Below are positions 34,426 through 44,788 of a stretch of DNA of 64,000 nucleotides, one piece after another; the first letter of the stretch is position 1; every line of letters begins with the position of its first letter. The position numbers and the translations under genes are program-made. The notes beneath the pieces were generated by a model, which saw only the letters and a program-made list of their open reading frames with translations, ran no database searches and had not been told where the DNA came from. The stretch is from Bos javanicus (Eukaryota > Chordata > Mammalia > Artiodactyla > Bovidae): positions 3,596,001 to 3,660,000 of the forward strand of contig NC_083870.1 of the NCBI RefSeq assembly GCF_032452875.1. Direction: 5' to 3'.

Positions 34426-34872
34426 CATCTAGTCAAGGCTATGGTTTTTCCTGTGCTCATGTATGGATGTGAGAGTTGGACTGTGAAGAAGGCTGAGTGC
34501 CGAAGAATTGATGCCTTTGAACTGTGGTGTTGGAGAAGACTCTTGAGAGTCCCTTGGACTGCAAGGAGATCCAACCAGTCCGTTCTGAAGGAGATCAGCC
34601 CTGGGATTTCTTTGGAAGGAATGATGCTAACGTTGAAACTCCAGTACTTTGGCCACCTCATGGACTCACCTGACTCATTGGAAAAGACTCTGAAGGAGGG
34701 GAAGGGGATGACAGAGGATGAGATGGCTGGATGGCATCACTGACTCAATGGACGTGAGTCTGAGTGAACTCCGGGAGTTGGTGATGGACAAGGAGGCCTG
34801 GCGTGCTGTGATTCATGAGGTTGCAAAGAGTCGGACATGACTGAGCGACTGAACTGAACTGAACTGAACTGA
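34426..34872 (+). repeat. BovB LINE, 5'-truncated, with 12-bp target duplication
   Basis: Only the last 447 bp of BovB (catctagtcaaggctatggt to the gaactgaactgaactgaa tail). Flanked by accaggaaactc at 34414-34425 and 34873-34884, so the borders are exact. Confidence 0.95.
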
Positions 34873-34884
34873 ACCAGGAAACTC

Positions 34885-35387
34885 AAAGACAAATTTGACT
34901 TGCAATCACAGTATTCATTTGCTCATTCAAACATTCAAACATAACAGGTGCCAAGAAAGTATTCAGAGCAATGTTAGCTCAAACTAGGTGAGCAAAACAT
35001 AGACATAGCTCCTGCCCTCAGGAGGTGCCTATTAACTCATATTTAGCATATCTGCATTGTTTCTCTATTCCTGATCTTATAGTTCTATTTTATCATTATC
35101 CACCTTCAGTTTTATGTTAAATTCTTTCAGGAAGAAGAGAGAGACAGTCAATATATAAAAGTAAAAATGCTCCAGCACTGTTAGTGAGGTCCCAAATCTG
35201 ATTTCTATTGCCATGAGTTATATAGTTTGGTTCTTTTATTACAGACTTTCTCCTAAAGCCAACTAGATGTGTAAATACAATTGATACACAGTTAGATGAG
35301 ATCAGAGCAGTTTTGTAGGGCTTTACTTTCTGTTTCACCTTGTAAACTCAGAATGACATTTAACATCCTATCATGATCAAAAGATTC
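34885..35387. other. Spacer between inverted BovB copies
   Basis: AT-rich, no gene or further repeat recognised. Confidence 0.4.
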
Positions 35388-36190
35388 AGTCAGTTCAGTT
35401 CAGTTGCTCAGTCAAATCTGACTCTTTGCAACCCCACGGACTGCAGCACGAAGGCTTCCCTGTCCATCACCAACTCCCAGAGCTTGCTCAAACTCATGTC
35501 CATCAAGTCATTGATGCCATCCAACCATCTCATCCTCTGTTGTCCCCTTCTCCTCCTGCCTTCAATTTTCCCCAGCATCAGGGTATTTTCCAATAAGTCA
35601 GTTCTTCACATCAGGTGGCCAAAGTATTGGAGTTTCAGCTTCAGCATCAGTCTTTCCAATGAATATTCAGGACTGATCTCCTTTAGGATGGATTGGTTGG
35701 ATCTCCTTGCAGTCCAAGGGACTCTCAAGAGTCTTCTCCAACACCACAGTTCAAAAGCATCAAGTCTTAGGCACTCAGCTTTCTATGCGGTCCAACTCTC
35801 ACATCCATACATGACTACTGGAAAGATCATAGCCTTGACTAGATGGACCTTTGTCGGCAAAGTAATGTCTCTGTGCTTTTTAATATGCTGTGTACCAGGT
35901 TTGTCATAGCTTTTTCCCCCAAGGAGCAAGTATCTTTTAATTTCGTGGCTGCAGTCACCATTTGCAGTGATTTTGGAGCCCAAGAAAATAAAGTCTGTCA
36001 CTGTTTCCATTGTTTCCCCATCTATTTCCCATGAAGTATGAGGTTGGATGCCATGATCTTAGTTTTCTGAATGCTGAGCTTTAAACCAGCTTTTTCACTC
36101 TCCTCTTTCACTTTTATCAAGTTGCTGTTTGTTCCTCTTCGCTTTCTGCCATAAGGGTGGTGTCATTTGCATATCTGAGGTTATTGATAA
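35388..36190 (-). repeat. BovB LINE, antisense
   Basis: Starts with the reversed tail cagtcagttcagttcagttg and runs back to gcatatctgaggttattgat, which is the region just after the YADD box. Long open frames occur in both strands, but both belong to the element. Confidence 0.92.
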
Positions 36191-36425
36191 ACCTCAAGAT
36201 TAAATGATTAGCCCTGCATCATTATTTTGGGGATGATTTGCTTTTCTGTTTCCTGTATATAATTGAAATTCCATTTCAATATTGATAGTATTCATATGCG
36301 ACCTGAAAACTTGTCTGGAAATACATGGGATATGTTATGTAAATAAATTAACAATTGACAATATTAACAATATTAAACAGGGTAGATTTCTCAGAAGAAA
36401 TGAGAAGGTGTGTAGGTTAAGGAGT

Positions 36426-36703
36426 CTGCTGCTGCTACTGCTAAGTCGCTTCAGTCGTGTACGACTCTGTGCGACCCCATAGACGGCAGCCCACCAGGCT
36501 TCCCCATCCCTGGGATTCTCCAGGCAAGAACACTGGAGTGGGTTGCCATTTCCTTCTCCAATGCATGAAAGTGAAAAGTGAAAGTGAAGTCACTCAGTCA
36601 TGTCCGACTCTTAGCGACCCCATGGACTGCAGCCCACCAGGCTCCTCTGTCCATGGGATTTTCCAGGCAAAAGTACTGGAGTGGGGTGCCATTGCCTTCT
36701 CCG
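36426..36703 (-). repeat. Bov-A2 dimeric SINE, antisense, with 12-bp target duplication
   Basis: Begins with GCT units (one changed to act), then two BovA monomers joined by atgcatgaaagtgaaaagtg. Flanked by aggttaaggagt at 36414-36425 and 36704-36715. Confidence 0.95.
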
Positions 36704-37436
36704 AGGTTAAGGAGTAGGGGCATCCTAAGTATTCTGGCAGCAGCCACTCTGGTTTCATATTCTTGATGGGTGAAGATGACGATGGGGGCCCTTCCTTCCT
36801 GAAAATAGCTGTAAGTAGTGGTGGTCTTGCTACTGGGCTGGTGCAGGTGGTCTCTGCACCTGCTCAGTGCTCAGCTGCCTCTGGGTATCACCTGTCCGGG
36901 GTGCTGAAGAAAGCTTTAGCCAGCCCCCCAAATGTTGCCCTGGGCCCTGAGTTCGGGGCCCTCCTCCTAACCCACAGAGGGGAGATGGGCAGAGGAGCCA
37001 AGCGCAGGATGTCAACAGACCTGTCTCTTCACAGGTCCTTCTCTGTTTAGATGCCTGGGGCGTTTACTCCTTGTACCCGCCGCTCCCTCCCCCAACCCCA
37101 TACACCATAGCATCCAAGTTCCTGGTACCTAGTGTGAAGTGCCACGTGTACATGTCAAGAGGGGGCTTGTCAGAGCCCAGAAATGAGAGGCTTGTGCAGG
37201 AAGTCTGCACGAGTATGGGGACTTGTTTAGGAGCATGTGGGATTGTTCCAAAAGAAACTCCTTCCCAGATTGAACGTGGAACCCAGAGCCAGCCAGCCCT
37301 TGAAATTCACTTACTGCCAAGACTGTCTTCAATTAGGTATTCTGTTCAGTGTAATTCCAGTCACATTCTCTGGATGCCACCCCCTAAGTGCTAGGTACTA
37401 GGGCCACAGATGTAATAAAACACAGTCCTAGAGGTG

Positions 37437-37718
37437 CTTCGGAGAAGGCAATGGCACCCCACTCCAGTACTCTTGCCTGGAAAATCCCATGGACGGAGGA
37501 GCCTGGTAGGCTGCAGTCCATGGGGTCACTAAGAGTCGGGCATGACTGAGTGACTTCACTTTCACTTTTCACTTTCATGCATTGGAGAAGGAAATGGCAA
37601 CCCACTCCAGTGTTCTTGCCTGGAGAATCCCAGGGACTGGGGAACCTGGTGGGCTGCCGTCTCTGGGGTTGCACAGAGTCCGACACGACTGAAGTGACTT
37701 AGCAGCAGCAGCAGCAGC
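37437..37718 (+). repeat. Bov-A2 dimeric SINE, sense
   Basis: Same structure as the copy at 36426-36703 but in the opposite direction. It has two monomers joined by cacttttcactttcatgcat and an AGC tail beginning at 37701. Flanked by agaggtg at 37430-37436 and 37719-37725. Confidence 0.95.
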
Positions 37719-37809
37719 AGAGGTGTTTATTGTCTGATGGTGATGACGCCGATGATGGTGGTGGCTGTGGTGGTGGCCACTGAAATTCATCTCACTGTGT
37801 GCCTGTCAC

Positions 37810-38005
37810 TATGGTAGGTATTTTGTATGTATTTTTCATTTAACACACAGAGAAACAACTCAATTATTTCACCAATTTATTAAATGGGGAAACTAAGGTG
37901 TGGAGAGATAAAGAAACCTACCCAAGGTTCATGCTAAGTGGCAGGATTAAGCTTGACCTTAAGTCTGTGTGACCCCAGGACCCATTCTGTAATCGCCTTG
38001 TATCC
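37810..38005 (-). repeat. MIR SINE, antisense
   Basis: ggggaaactaaggtgtggag, aaacctacccaaggttcatg, then ctaagtggcaggattaagct: the reversed MIR core. A second, weaker antisense MIR lies at 38255-38340. Confidence 0.6.
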
Positions 38006-39359
38006 CCTTAGCCAGAGAGCACCCCCTACCCCAAGCACAGGAATATATCAATCACCCAGTGACAACTGCTGTCATTAGACACATGCAGGCTGTCTAAACC
38101 CTGGTATGGCTCCTGTTTGCTCATGTGGACAGGGCAAGGTGAAAATAACCTTCCTTGAGAAACTGTATCTGCTCATTCAGGGGGAGGTTAGAGTGAGACA
38201 GAAACATCACGTTAACCAGATCCATTATCTCTATCAACTCTTGAGGAATATTTTATTCCTCTCCTTGTAGAGGTAAGGAAACTGGAAAATGGAGAGATTG
38301 AGTGATTTAAGATTAAACCATTTACAAATCTGAACTCGGCCCACCCTGTTCCCAAAGCCCAGGTATGTTCTTTCCAGTTCACTCAGTTATGCCATGGAAT
38401 ATACAAAAACTTTAGGGCATAAGCCTCACTCAGGCACAGGAGAAACACAGCTGAATCTGATATGGATCCTTTTCTGAAAGAGCTCATAGACCAAGACAGA
38501 GATAAAGTGGGCATGTATATGGACCTATTATAAGATGCAAAGAGTGCAATGCTTTAAATGGTGCCTTGTCAGCCTGGATGAGTCTCCTCTGTGTCCAGGG
38601 CTGTCCTTGTCATGTTGATGGAAGAACCTGGCTCGGACATCACCTAATTTCCCTTCTTTTGGAGCAGCTGATTTAGGATGCTCCCTTTCACCCCAGAAAG
38701 CCCCAAGGCACCTGGTCCTCCAGCTCCTTCGAGAGATGTTCCTGTCCATGTGGGGCCAGGAAGGTCCCAGGAAAAGACCCTGGAGGTCAGGAGAGCGTGC
38801 GTTTGCAGTGTGTCCCTGCCGAACTCCTCTCTGGCTGCCCCGTTTAGCATCAGCGTATTGCCTTTCCTGTCTAGGCAGTAATGTGTCTGCTTTTTTTCCT
38901 CTTGCTTGAAATGCACTTTGACATTTTTTAACAAATAACACAATTTTCCCTTTGTGTTTCCCTTAATAAAACACAGAAATGAGAGCAAGAAAAGGAAAGT
39001 AAAAAAATATGTTCCTGTCACCTCCACTCTGTAGCCGGACGTCCTTCTCCCTTGCTTTCTGCCTCCCTCTCACCAAGCGTGGGTCCAGTCCTCTCTCCCA
39101 ATCTCAGCCACAAAGATTCAGGAGTATGGTGGTGCCGATCTCTTTTTTTGGTCATAGAAAGGCGGTAGCTCCACAACTGGTCTGAATGTCTCAACCCCAT
39201 CTTCTGCAGACTACTGCTTGACTGGAGACAGATGATGGGAGAGGACTTGAACGGGATCTGGTCACCTCCCACTGAAAGATGTACCCCCAGGTTACAAGGC
39301 TCCTGCGCACCCTCTTGGAGCCCCATGGTGACTCCTCATTCATTGGCTTTTGTCTGCCC
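38006..39359. other. Intergenic, no gene recognised
   Basis: The 38528-39027 open stretches (-) overlap each other and are likely chance. Apart from the weak MIR at 38255-38340, nothing is assigned. Confidence 0.35.
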
Positions 39360-39562
39360 TGGGCTTCCCTGATAGCTCAGTTGGTAAAGAATCCGCCTGC
39401 AATGCAGGACACCCTGGTTTGATCCCTGGGTTGGGAAGATTCCCTGGAGAAGGGAAAGGCTCCCCACTTCAGTATTCTGGCCTGGAGAATTCCGTGGACT
39501 GTATAGCCCATGGGGTCGCAAAGAGTCGGACATGAGTGAGCGACTTTCACTTCCACTTTCAC
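39360..39562 (+). repeat. Bov-tA SINE
   Basis: gggcttccctgatagctcag head, tggtttgatccctgggttgg, core at 39467-39500, tail of ttcacttccactttcac. Confidence 0.93.
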
Positions 39563-40532
39563 CAATGATGGCAGCTGGAAGGCCAGCCTGGAAAGGGCTC
39601 CACATTTTCTCCTTAAAGCAGACCACCAGGCTTACGACACAGCTTTGAAGTTGCAAGATTTCTGATATTTGGAACAGCTGCCTATCTCTTACCAGGGATA
39701 AGTAAGTTTCCACACTTGAGGCCAAACACCAACTGTATAATTGTAACCTGGGGAAGATGTGGCTGATCAGTAGCCTGTATGGAACAGAACTGAGCAATTG
39801 AATCAACAGTGACCAGCCCCTGAAAAGGCTAACAAAAAATCTGACTGTGCTAATGAGTGTTTTATGGCCAGAGGAAGGAGATGAGGCCCGGAACACAGGA
39901 TCGCTGGAAAGTTGCAACAGGTCTGGCTGTCATAATTTATGAGAGATAGAGAAAAACTGGGGCAGGTTCAGAGCAAAGTGAATTGGATGGAGAAGACTGC
40001 TCTGCCCACATATGACAGATTTTGGAACTAGGATTTGACATTGTGAGTGGCCGGCTCTAAGCAATCAAGGGACCAGAGGTGGCCGTTCTAGGGGAAGCAA
40101 TTTGACCATATAAATGGAATGGTTGGACCTGATGAGCCTTAAGGTCACTTCCAAGTCAAAAAGTCTGTAATTTGGGATGTCTCTTCTAATGTCTGTTTAC
40201 CCCCACTTGGACAAACTCTTGGAAAAAAATATTTCTTCCTGATAAAAGGGAGAACCTGGCTTATTTTTCATAAAGAGCTTCTGAATGGTGGCTCTGTGTT
40301 ATCTTTTTCATTAAAAAGGTAAAATAATAGTGTTTGGAAAACACAAGGCAAAAAAGGATGGTTCACAAATAGAAATATGCCTGTTCACTCATTCATGTCA
40401 CTGAGTGGATTAAGACCACAGTGAAAGAATGTGGTGTAGGAGTGGGATTCATGATCTCTAATTCATTGGCAGAGGTAAGATAAATCATACAAGAGAAAAT
40501 TCTGAATAAACAAGGTGTTTCTTTCTTGGTTT

Positions 40533-40752
40533 GGGTTTCACAGGTGGCTCAGTGGTGGAAAATCCACCTAACAAAACAGGAGACTTAGGAGATGTGAGTT
40601 CGATCCTTGAGTCGGAAAGACCCCCTGGAGAGATGGCGCACCCCGCCCCCCCACTCCAGTATGCTTGCCTGGAGAATCCCATGGACAGAGGAGCCTGGTG
40701 GGCTACAGTCCATGGGGTTGCAAAGAGTGGGACACAACTTGGCTACTAAGCA
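40533..40752 (+). repeat. Bov-tA SINE, diverged head
   Basis: Head gggtttcacaggtggctcag, a 7-C run at 40643-40651, core ctccagtatgcttgcctgga. This is the last ruminant-specific insertion before the LMX1A promoter. Confidence 0.9.
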
Positions 40753-41559
40753 CTGCTACTGCTATCTGTATTGGTTTAGATACATCACTTATATCAGTGA
40801 GTCTACACTTAGATTCTGCAAAGCACATGATAAGGATACACTGGTTCTACTGCCCATCCCGTTGTCCAAAGGTAGTCTGATTACATTAACTTTAGAATAT
40901 GAGGGCTTTACAGCCCGTATTTCAAAAATATAGCCCTCTCATTTCAAAGGGAAGCACTGTTGGCCAGAGAAATGAACTGATGCTGCAACCGACCTAGTGA
41001 CAGAGGTGCGGATGTAACTGAGGCCCTTTGACTCCTGACCCGCTGTATTTTCACCTTTACTGAGGCGCTCCCTCTCCCTGCCAAAGGGTGGGTGCATCCC
41101 TCATCCATCAGTCAACTGCTTGTTGATCACATATATGTGCCTGGCTTTGCATCAGGGACCCTATGACTTACAATGTATTATCAGACACATCTGCATCCTG
41201 CCAGATGCCCAAGAACCATCTAGGGAAAAACATTCCCACCAAATCCTTGGGTAATGTACACTAATCGGCCACTTTCCAGATACAAGGCCCATTTGAAAAA
41301 GTTGGGCCACAGATGCAATGAGAATCTACCCACTTTCAGGATATCCTCTAACATAAATATTCTCATCACTGGTTAACATATTTCACAAATTCAAGACCTT
41401 CAGTGAAACCAAAACTCTGCTGGGCATTTAAAAATATTCTTTATGATTGTATTTGCCTAACCTTTTTTCTTCCCTAACTTCTATTTTATGTATTATCCTA
41501 AGAATCCTTGTAATTCATACACATTTTTTTTTTCCACCTCTTGCTCTACATGAGGTGAC

Positions 41560-41780
41560 AGAAAGGACAAAGGACTGGTGTCAGGGGACATGCCACTAGC
41601 CATCTGGGCAACATCAGAGAAATCTCCCAGCCTTGCTAAGCCCTAAAGATTCATCTGAAACAATGGAGAAAACTGTTTGTTCTGCCTACCTCACAGGTTT
41701 GTTGTAAAGATCAAGCAAAATCACGTGTGTGAAAGGGCCTTGAATAGTGTAAAATAACGTTCAAATGTAAAGCATTAAAT
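41560..41780 (+). repeat. MIR SINE
   Basis: actggtgtcaggggacatgc, cagccttgctaagccctaaa, then tgcctacctcacaggtttgt and aaggtcaagcaaaa-like text. A second MIR 3' part lies at 42100-42185 (cacctcatagggttgttgtg). Confidence 0.6.
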
Positions 41781-42679
41781 TCTTTGCCCTTTTCCCTGCC
41801 TTCTCTGAAGTGATATTCAGTGTTTGGCTTGCCCTTACTGGCCTAGCGCACTTACAGTGGGGTCACTGCCCTTAAGCACACTGCAGCAAGCGCTGCCGCT
41901 ACTTTTTCTTTAAAAATAAGACAGCTGTCCTGTCCTTGGAGCAGGTAATAGGCAACGCTTGTTCAGTGGCATCTCCTCTGCTCAGGTTCGACGTGCCAAA
42001 ATGCGTGGCAATGGCAATTCACTTCTATTCAGTTCAGACATGAGGGGCCCCCGGAGAACCCCACTGAATGGAACCTTCCCGTAGTATTCAGACGCCCTCA
42101 GTGTTTTGTTTTCATTGCCTGTTAACATTGGGATAATGTCTCCACCTCATAGGGTTGTTGTGAAGATTAAATGAGTTAACTGTGTGACCAAGACTGAAAC
42201 AAAAGAAATATGCGGTTAAGTATTAGCGGCGTCACGATTTTTCTTTCTTAATTAGCATCTACTTGGGACGCAGAACTGTGCTAACCTCCTGGAATACACA
42301 GGAGACAGTTTCTGCTCCTACAGGGGTTAAAGTTCTACCACCGGAGGCTAGGGTTAGGAGGTTTAGTGAATTAACATTCTCCCCACCCCACCCCCAAATA
42401 CTTTGCTCCGCTTAGAATGCCCCCTTAGCTGACTTCCTGCGCGGTGGTATTCGGAGCTCGTCGCCTTGGGGTCAGATCCCATGTAGTCGCTCCCAGGAGC
42501 ATGATTCAAGTTCTGGCCTTGGATCCTATGGCATCTGCACACCCCATCCTTGAGAGGCTTTCGAACTGAAACGGTAAACGGCGTTTCCAGCCCAATGGAA
42601 GTTGGGAACGTGTGGGGGCCCCGGGTGACCAAGAAGGGGCTTGAAGAACTCTGAGCTTCAGGGTCCCGCAGCCACGCGC

Positions 42680-43800
42680 GGCAAATTGCTTCTTGGCCTT
42701 GTTCGCAGCTCATGAGGTTTGCGGTGGCTGGAGAGCGGCCGCGGAACCAGTGTGCGGGCGCCGCGGTCCAGGTGGCGGCGAGATCTCAGCGAAAACGTAG
42801 CGGGGGCGCGGAGCCACGGGCAGCGGCGGCGTCAGCGCGGCCAGAGGTAGCAGTACACGTGGAGAGGAGGAAACTTTGCGTGCCCGGGAGGACAGCATCG
42901 GCCGAGGAGCTCACCCGGCGGTGGCCGCGAGGCTGGGCTGCGCCGCGGGGCTGGGAAGGGACTACCGCTGGCCCTCCACGGGACGCGCTCCCAGCCCCCT
43001 CCCTGCGGACCCCACCCCCTTCCCTCCGCCGCGCACGCAGCGCCGCGGTCCCTGTCAGAAGCGGCCGGATCCGCCCCAGCCAAGCAGGGCCCGACTCGCA
43101 CCCAGGACCCTGGGCCTCCGCCTTCGCTCTAGACCGGGAGAAGCATCGGGCCCTCCTCTCCTCCCGAGGAGGACGCGAGCGGGCAGGACGTCCCAACAAG
43201 GCCGGCCGCCCGCGGCCACGTCCCGGCCCGGCCCGGGCGCGCCGAGGAGCGGAGCCAGGGGCCGGCGCTCGCTTCGGCTCCCTCCCGGGCGCGCCGGAGC
43301 CGGGGGCGGCTGCTCCGGCTGCAGCCTCGAGGGCCTGCGCCTCCCCCTGCCGAAGCTTCCCGCAGCGCTCGGCAACTTCTTTTGGCTCCTGCCACGGGGA
43401 GCGAGTTCACCCATCAGGTAAGGAAGGCTGCCTGTTCCTAGGCTCCAGCTCGGGCGGGCGTGTTTCTGAAAGTTGATTTGAAATGCATCCAAGTGTGAGC
43501 AGGGCCAGCCGCGCTCCTCCCCGAGGCGACTTCTTCGCTCCTGCAGACGTTCCCTGCACCGGCCGACCGGCGGGCGGACCTCCCTGCGCGCCCCGCGCGC
43601 TCCTGGCAGATCCCAGCGCCCCGAGTTTGGGAGCTGGCGGGACGCTCTCCGGATCGCTTGCTCTGCCCCTTCTCGGCCGGGGCAGGTGAGGGACGCAACG
43701 CTGCCGGTCTGGGCGCGGACTGTAGACCTCATAGTTCCGCGTGCCTGGGCTCGGCCCCGCGAGGGAAACTACCCACTCCTTTATCTCTTACACTAGTAGC
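42680..43800 (+). promoter_or_regulatory. LMX1A: LMX1A CpG-island promoter region
   Basis: About 1.1 kb of DNA very rich in G+C and CpG, densest at 42,710-43,380, immediately upstream of the ATG exon. No TATA box is evident, as is usual for CpG-island promoters. The transcription start cannot be fixed by reading. Long open frames in this block (for example 42712-43476, 254 codons) run in several overlapping frames on both strands with Arg/Ala/Pro/Gly-rich translation. I read them as composition, not protein. The island extends less densely to about 44,900. Confidence 0.75.
43200..43417 (+). other. LMX1A: Candidate non-coding first exon of LMX1A (5' border unknown)
   Basis: The 3' border is a good splice donor, ccatcag followed by gtaagg (cut after 43417). 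The first exon of mammalian LMX1A is non-coding and splices to the exon holding the start codon, which fits the acceptor at 44172. The start given here is arbitrary within the CpG island. A competing donor, gggcag followed by gtgagg (cut after 43685), could end an alternative or longer first exon. Confidence 0.45.
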
Positions 43801-43849
43801 TGGGTTCCCGCCGAGGCATCCCTAGGGCCCTGACTGGTATAGGTTGGGG

Positions 43850-43935
43850 CGGAGTCGAACTCGGGGTGGGGAAACCTGGGGCTGGGGACCTGGTGAGGGG
43901 GTGGGGGACAGGGGCAGGAGAAACGCAGTTGGGGG
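43850..43935 (+). other. G-rich tract with quadruplex potential, LMX1A intron 1
   Basis: More than eight runs of three or more G in about 85 bases (cggggtggggaaacctgggg, then ctggggac, tgagggggtgggggacaggg). It lies on the coding strand between the candidate first exon and the ATG exon. Confidence 0.6.
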
Positions 43936-44172
43936 GCGGAGGCCTAAGTACTTAACGCGTTGGCTTCGAATGAAATCAGATCAGTCCGAGCAGTTCGCTG
44001 TGACTGCTTTCTCTCTTCCTAGCCCACATTTCTCTTGGCTGAATTCTACCCTCGCAGCTCGTTCTGGTCACCCTGGACACTCCCTCCGTCCTTTCCCAGG
44101 AGTGCGGCGGCTTGCGTGTGCCGCGTCCTGAAGGGCTCAGACGCCCAAAGCGTCGTTTCCTCTCGTCTACAG

Positions 44173-44270
44173 GTCCTCCCCGCGCGGTCCGAACATGCTG
44201 GACGGCCTGAAGATGGAGGAGAACTTCCAAAGCGCCATCGAAACGTCGACCTCCTTCTCCTCGCTGCTGG
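44173..44270 (+). CDS. LMX1A: LMX1A, exon with start codon (residues 1-26)
   Basis: LMX1A is a nuclear LIM-homeodomain transcription factor. It specifies roof-plate and midbrain dopaminergic progenitors and acts in inner-ear development. The exon starts after a pyrimidine-rich acceptor (ctctcgtctacag, cut after 44172) and has 22 bases of 5' UTR. Translation starts at ATG 44195-44197. The 25 codons plus one base encode MLDGLKMEENFQSAIETSTS and then FSSLL. A consensus donor (ctgctgg followed by gtgagt, cut after 44270) gives a phase-1 intron, with Gly26 split across it. The N-terminus separates LMX1A from LMX1B, which has a longer and different N-terminal region in my memory of the family. A second ATG (Met7, 44213) is in frame, but the first is the conventional start. 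Confidence 0.95.
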
Positions 44271-44533
44271 GTGAGTGTTCAGGCCGTGCGCCTCGGGCGC
44301 ACAGTCTTTCCTCCACGCCCCCAGCTCTGGCGTCCAGCTCGCTGGGACACAGCAGTAGGGGAGCTAGCGCCCCGCTTCGTACACTCAGTTGAGCTTACTC
44401 CCTATCTGTCAGAACCTGTGGGTCCTTCCCACCCTAAACCGACCAGCCGCCCCAGGCCTCTTGCGCCGGGCACCGAACTCCCCAGAGCCGCGAGGGGCGG
44501 GCGAGCTTGCTCGCGGGCATTTGAATGGCAAGT

Positions 44534-44565
44534 GATTAAAAATACCCAAGGATGGATTTTTAATC
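44534..44565. promoter_or_regulatory. Inverted repeat of GATTA/TAATC homeodomain motifs
   Basis: gattaaaaat (44534-44543) and atttttaatc (44556-44565) are exact reverse complements of 10 bases separated by acccaaggatgg. GATTA/TAATC is the binding word of K50 homeodomain factors such as OTX and PITX, so two sites face each other. The spacer ggatgg is also G-rich. Function is inferred. Confidence 0.55.
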
Positions 44566-44780
44566 ATAGAGCTGATCGACATCTCATAAATGCCGCCCTC
44601 TTTTCGGAGACTTAGGGATGAGCACACAAACCCGAGGTCCGAAGCACCCAAGTTCGAGACGGCTTCTTGCCTCCAACTCCAGCCCCAGTCTCAGCCTCGA
44701 GCACCGCCAAGAGGCTTTTCCGGGCGGGTGGGCAGCGCATCGCGGGGATTAGCCCGCGCGGCGGGGCCCTAGCCTCGGCT

Positions 44781-44788
44781 TTAATTAA
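44781..44788. promoter_or_regulatory. TTAATTAA palindrome in GC-rich DNA
   Basis: ttaattaa contains TTAATTA/TAATTA, the A/T-rich word bound by LMX1-class LIM-homeodomain proteins (the FLAT element). It is isolated within DNA of high GC content, in the first coding intron. Autoregulation is only a hypothesis. Confidence 0.35.

Noticed and set aside
42712..43476. 254-codon open frame in the CpG island
   Set aside because: Open in several overlapping frames on both strands, Arg/Ala/Pro/Gly-rich, no domain, and spans the likely non-coding first exon. Explained by high GC content.
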